DNA of 64,000 nucleotides from Nocardioides sp. GTDB lineage: Bacteria > Actinomycetota > Actinomycetes > Propionibacteriales > Nocardioidaceae. Every line of letters begins with the position of its first letter. Within the stretch, counting starts at the first letter, position 1. The position numbers and the translations under genes are program-made. Under the pieces are notes generated by a model. The model did not search any database. It was not told the origin of the DNA and saw nothing but the letters and a program-made list of their open reading frames with translations. Of this stretch, positions 60,858-64,000 are shown one piece after another. The DNA is taken from assembly GCA_002729525.1 (NCBI GenBank), contig PBYI01000054.1:62001-126000 (forward strand). The letters are read 5' to 3'.

Positions 60858-62342
60858 GTGGAACTCAGGGACTACTGGCTGACCGTCCGACGGCGGTGGA
60901 AGCTGATCGTCGCCTGCGTGCTCCTCGCGGTGGCGGGTGCGGGCCTGATGACCGGTCTGGCCACCCCGATGTACTCGTCCACGGCGTACATCTTCGTCTC
61001 GACGGCCTCCGACGACACCTCGCAGGCCGCGGTCGGCAACACCTTCGCCACCCAGCGCGTCGCGTCGTACGTCGACCTCGTCGACCGGCGCTCGGTCGCG
61101 GAGCGGGTCAGCGACTCCCTCGGTGGCGAGCCCACGCCGGAGGCGCTGCAGTCCGAGGTGTCGGCCGCCGCCAGCCCGGAGACCGTCATCTTCACCATCA
61201 CCGCCACGGACGCCGACGCCTTGATGGCCCGCGACATCGCCCAGGCCTACGCCGAGGAGATGGTCGGCCTCATCACCGACATCGAGACCCCGGACGGCGG
61301 GCTCACCGCGCCGGTCAAGGCCTCGATCGTCGACCCGGCCGACGTCAACGACGCGCCGGTCAGCCCCCAGCCGACCCGCAACTACGGCCTCGCGCTGGTG
61401 CTCGGCCTGCTCGTCGGGGTCGGCCTCGCGGTGCTCCGCGACCTCCTCGACACCTCGATCTCCTCCAGCGACGCGATCGCCGAGGTCACCCCGGCGCCGA
61501 TCCTGGGCCGCGTCAACTCCGACACCACCGCCGTGCGCAAGACCCCGGCGGAGTCGCTCGCCGAGGCGACGCCCTGGGCGGAGTCGTTCCGGGTGATGCG
61601 CACCAACCTCCAGTACATCGAGATCGACGCCGACAGCCGCGTCTTCGTGGTCTCCTCGTCGCTGCCCGCGGAGGGCAAGTCGACGCTGTCGGTCAGCCTC
61701 GCCGTCACGCTCGCGCAGTCGGGCCAGAAGGTCGCACTCGTCGAGTGCGACCTGCGGCGCCCGACCCTGGCCGCCCGTCTTGGGTTGGACAACGCCGCCG
61801 GCACCACCAGCGTGCTCATCGGCCGGGTCGAGCTGGACGATGCGCTCCAGCAGTACGCCGACACCGGCCTGCACGTGCTGCCCTGCGGCCCGCGCCCGCC
61901 CAACCCCGCCGAGCTGCTCCAGTCGCACGCGATGGAGCTGCTGGTGAAGAACCTCCGCGACCGCTACGACGTCGTCATCCTCGACGCCCCGCCGCTGCTC
62001 CCGGTCACCGACGCGGCTCTGCTGGCCGCCAAGGCCGACGGCCTCATCGCGGTGGTGAGGCACGGCAAGACCACCAAGGACCAACTCCAGCACGCGCTCG
62101 AGCGCGTCGAGTCGGTCGGCGCCCGCTGCCTCGGCGTCGTGGTCAACCTGGCTCCGGCGAAGAAGAAGGAAGCCTCGGGCTACGGGTACGGCTATGGCTA
62201 CGGGTATGGCTACGGGTACGTCGACGAGCCGGCCAAGAAGCCGTCCAAGGCCGTGCCGGTCGGCAGCCCGGACAAGGCCGCGAAGAAGGCCGCTAAGGAA
62301 GCTGCCAAGCGCCGGAGCGGCGGCAAGCGCTCCTCCCGCTGA
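60858..62342 (+). CDS. Polysaccharide co-polymerase / BY-tyrosine kinase (Wzz + CpsD)
   Basis: Membrane protein of 494 residues joining a Wzz chain-length domain and a bacterial tyrosine kinase. The N-terminal helix (about residues 14-35) and a second helix near residue 175 enclose an extracellular Wzz domain. The cytosolic kinase has Walker A SSSLPAEGKSTLSVSLAVTL (about 265-284), Walker A' CDLRRPTLAARLG and Walker B YDVVILDAPPLLPVTDAA. Near residue 435-452 comes the Tyr-rich cluster GYGYGYGYGYGYGYV, the autophosphorylation tail, followed by a Lys/Ala-rich end. It should control length and export of the polysaccharide; its partner phosphatase is probably the LMW-PTP fused to CysC. The start is GTG 60858. 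Confidence 0.9.
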   Translation: MELRDYWLTVRRRWKLIVACVLLAVAGAGLMTGLATPMYSSTAYIFVSTASDDTSQAAVGNTFATQRVASYVDLVDRRSVAERVSDSLGGEPTPEALQSEVSAAASPETVIFTITATDADALMARDIAQAYAEEMVGLITDIETPDGGLTAPVKASIVDPADVNDAPVSPQPTRNYGLALVLGLLVGVGLAVLRDLLDTSISSSDAIAEVTPAPILGRVNSDTTAVRKTPAESLAEATPWAESFRVMRTNLQYIEIDADSRVFVVSSSLPAEGKSTLSVSLAVTLAQSGQKVALVECDLRRPTLAARLGLDNAAGTTSVLIGRVELDDALQQYADTGLHVLPCGPRPPNPAELLQSHAMELLVKNLRDRYDVVILDAPPLLPVTDAALLAAKADGLIAVVRHGKTTKDQLQHALERVESVGARCLGVVVNLAPAKKKEASGYGYGYGYGYGYGYVDEPAKKPSKAVPVGSPDKAAKKAAKEAAKRRSGGKRSSR

Positions 62343-62346
62343 CCCC

Positions 62347-62483
62347 TCCGGTGGTTGAGTAGCCGCGGAGCGACGCAGGAGCGCAGCGGCGTACCGAAAC
62401 CCAGCGAGACGGGAGCAGGCCGCAACCACGCTCACGGCGGTTTCGACACCTCGTCGCCTAGCGGCCCCTCGGGCTCAACCACC
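62347..62483. repeat. Dispersed repeat, inverted pair between convergent genes
   Basis: GGTGGTTGAGTAGCCGCGGA at the left and the complementary CTCAACCACC at the right end frame a pair of inverted copies, so the region can form a large hairpin between the BY-kinase gene and rmlCD. Bidirectional termination is possible. This is the fullest copy of the family. Confidence 0.7.
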
Positions 62484-63886
62484 TACAAGGCAGCCCGCAC
62501 GTACCGCTCCAACGCCACCGTCGCGTCCTCCGGCTCGAACCCCGTCGACCGCAGCTTCGCGAGGTCGAACGCACTGAGCATCGGCCGCGGCGCCATCTCC
62601 TTGCCCGCGGAGTACTCCGGCGTGGTCGTCTCGCCCACGTCCGCAACATCCCGGCCCGCGAGCGCGAACACCCGCGCCGCGACCTCGTGCCACGACGTCA
62701 CCGGGCCGCCGTTGCTGACGTGGTAGGTGCCGTACGCCGCCCCGGTGGTCACCAGGTGGTCCGTCGCCCGCGCGATCTCGTCCGCGAACGACAGCCGTCC
62801 GGTCTGGTCGGTCACCACCGACGGCGACACGCCGCCGGCCGCCAGTCGCAGCATGGTCCGGACGAAGTTGCCGCCGTCGCCGACGACCCACGACGTCCGC
62901 AGCAGGTAGTGCCGCCTGGCGGCGGCCACGGCGACCTCGCCGGCTGCCTTCGACTGCGCGTACACCCCGAGCGGCGCCAGCTGCTCGCTCTCGACGTGGT
63001 CGGCGACGGTGCCGTCGAAGACGTACTCCGTGGAGTAGTGGACCAGCGTGAAGCGGTGCTCGTTCGACAGCCGCGCGAGCTCGGCGGGGGCGACGGCGTT
63101 GACCGCCCACGCCGTACGCCGCCCCTCGGGCGTCTCGGCGGCGTCGACGGCGGTGTAGGCGGCGGCGTTGACCACGACGTCGTAGTCGTGCCACGGCACG
63201 TCCCACGACCCGGGAACGGCGAGGTCGAGCTCGAGGTCGGCGCCCGAGCCCGGACGGGCGGCGCCGTCGGCGTGGTCGAGCGCGCCGACCAGCGCACGGC
63301 CGACCTGACCCTGCGCGCCGAGCACCAGCGTGCGGCGCGGCGGGAAGCGCACCGCGTCGGCCAGCGACGGGTTCTGCCGATCCTTCTCCGAGATCTCCGA
63401 ATCCGCCAGCGGGATCGGCCACGGGATCGCCGCGGTCGGGTCGTCGAGCGCCAGCGCGGGGTAGGTGATGCCCGGGCGCCAGTGGTCGTTGACGAGGTAG
63501 GAGTAGGCGACCTCGTCGTCGAGGGTCTGGTAGCTGTTGCCCACGCCGCGCGGCACGAACACCGCCGTCTCGGGGGTGAGCTCGACGTGGAAGGTCGCGC
63601 CGTACGACGCCCCCTCGCGCAGGTCGACCCAGGCGCCGAAGGCGCGTCCGCCACTGACCGAGACGAGCTTGTCCCAGGGCTCGGCGTGGATGCCGCGGGT
63701 CGCGCCGCGGCGGGTGTTCCAGGAGACGTTCTGCTGGACCGGCTCGAAGTCGGGCAGGCCGAGGCCGACCATCTTCTGCCGCTGCCAGTTCTCCTTGAAC
63801 CAGCCGCGGGCGTCCTCGTGCAGGGGCAGGCGCAGGACGAGCAGCCCGGGGACCGGGGTGGTCTCGACGGCGAGGGCTGCGCTCAC
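62483..63886 (-). CDS. rmlCD: Fused dTDP-4-dehydrorhamnose 3,5-epimerase / reductase (RmlC-RmlD)
   Basis: Bifunctional enzyme of 467 residues for the last two steps of dTDP-L-rhamnose synthesis. Residues about 1-185 form the RmlC cupin with RGWFKENWQRQKM, QQNVSWNTRRGATRGIHAEP and DHWRPGITYPALAL; its catalytic His/Tyr blocks are recognisable. From about residue 186 the RmlD domain begins with the Rossmann motif VLGAQGQVGRAL, followed by NAAAYTAVDAAE, STEYVFDG and YAQSKAAGEV with the catalytic Tyr-Lys. The fusion order is RmlC first. The GTG start is 9 bp from the rmlB stop, so the three functions are co-transcribed. Confidence 0.93.
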   Translation of the reverse strand: MSAALAVETTPVPGLLVLRLPLHEDARGWFKENWQRQKMVGLGLPDFEPVQQNVSWNTRRGATRGIHAEPWDKLVSVSGGRAFGAWVDLREGASYGATFHVELTPETAVFVPRGVGNSYQTLDDEVAYSYLVNDHWRPGITYPALALDDPTAAIPWPIPLADSEISEKDRQNPSLADAVRFPPRRTLVLGAQGQVGRALVGALDHADGAARPGSGADLELDLAVPGSWDVPWHDYDVVVNAAAYTAVDAAETPEGRRTAWAVNAVAPAELARLSNEHRFTLVHYSTEYVFDGTVADHVESEQLAPLGVYAQSKAAGEVAVAAARRHYLLRTSWVVGDGGNFVRTMLRLAAGGVSPSVVTDQTGRLSFADEIARATDHLVTTGAAYGTYHVSNGGPVTSWHEVAARVFALAGRDVADVGETTTPEYSAGKEMAPRPMLSAFDLAKLRSTGFEPEDATVALERYVRAAL

Positions 63887-63894
63887 CGGGCGCT

Positions 63895-64000
63895 CACTGC
63901 CCCTTCGCGGCGTACGACGCCTCGACAGTCTGCTTGTGGGGGCGCCACCAGTCCTCGTGGTCGCGGTACCACGCGATGGTGCGCTCCAGGCCGGTCTCGA
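63895..64000 (-). CDS. rmlB: dTDP-glucose 4,6-dehydratase, C-terminal end (truncated by window)
   Basis: The last 34 codons before a TGA at 63895-63897 encode ETGLERTIAWYRDHEDWWRP, the typical RmlB C-terminus. The remainder of the gene lies beyond the right edge. It precedes rmlCD by eight bases on the same strand. Confidence 0.85.

Overview
The window is very GC-rich, single-chromosome-like DNA with frequent GTG/TTG starts, stop-start overlaps (GTGA, ATGA, TGATG) and gene families typical of high-GC Actinobacteria. The DUF222-HNH endonuclease, the hbhA locus in the same order as Rv0474-Rv0476 of Mycobacterium, the RmlC-RmlD fusion and a dispersed GGTGGTTGAG / CTCAACCACC repeat point to Nocardioidaceae, most likely Nocardioides or a close relative. 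That assignment is an inference from gene content; no rRNA or tRNA gene was seen.

Region 1 (1-13.5 kb) holds a truncated tyrosine phosphatase, two MFS exporters, a rhomboid protease preceded by a DevR/OsdR-like palindrome, a coiled-coil protein, a large secreted reprolysin-like metallopeptidase, and a secreted beta-helix protein made of five long super-repeats. The beta-helix gene is divergent from an ECF sigma / anti-sigma pair. Region 2 (13.7-31.7 kb) is rich in secreted and lipid-anchored proteins of unknown function. It also has an HNH endonuclease, a small alarmone synthetase and an esterase. Spread through it are three diverged copies (A, B, C) of an undescribed membrane-anchored protein family. 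Beside them are a peptidoglycan amidase and a scar in which pieces of the amidase gene and a small membrane-protein gene were joined, which shows the locus has been duplicated and rearranged.

Region 3 (31.7-64 kb) is a cell-surface polysaccharide region. It has nucleotide-sugar genes (galE, rmlA, ugd, manA, a cupin isomerase, rmlCD, rmlB), an initiating sugar-phosphate transferase, a flippase, GT4 and WecG/TagA glycosyltransferases, an O-antigen ligase/polymerase-type protein, two acyltransferases and a BY-kinase/Wzz protein. The centre (38.3 to about 47.3 kb) is visibly lower in GC and is flanked on the left by remnants of two different insertion sequences, so it looks like an exchanged serotype-type cassette. 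It carries two PAPS-dependent sulfotransferases. Next to it are cysD and cysN, and 6 kb further on an APS kinase fused to a low-molecular-weight tyrosine phosphatase. Together these can make PAPS and transfer sulfate, so the predicted product is a sulfated glycan. The phosphatase half of the fusion is a good candidate partner for the Tyr-rich BY-kinase tail.

The remaining genes in region 3 are an M1 aminopeptidase, a TauE/SafE-type transporter, an asparaginase-like protein and the XRE regulator-hbhA-DUF2516 cluster. Best leads for something undescribed: the A/B/C family and its rearranged locus, and the sulfurylase-like/CysC/LMW-PTP fusion inside a sulfated-polysaccharide cluster.
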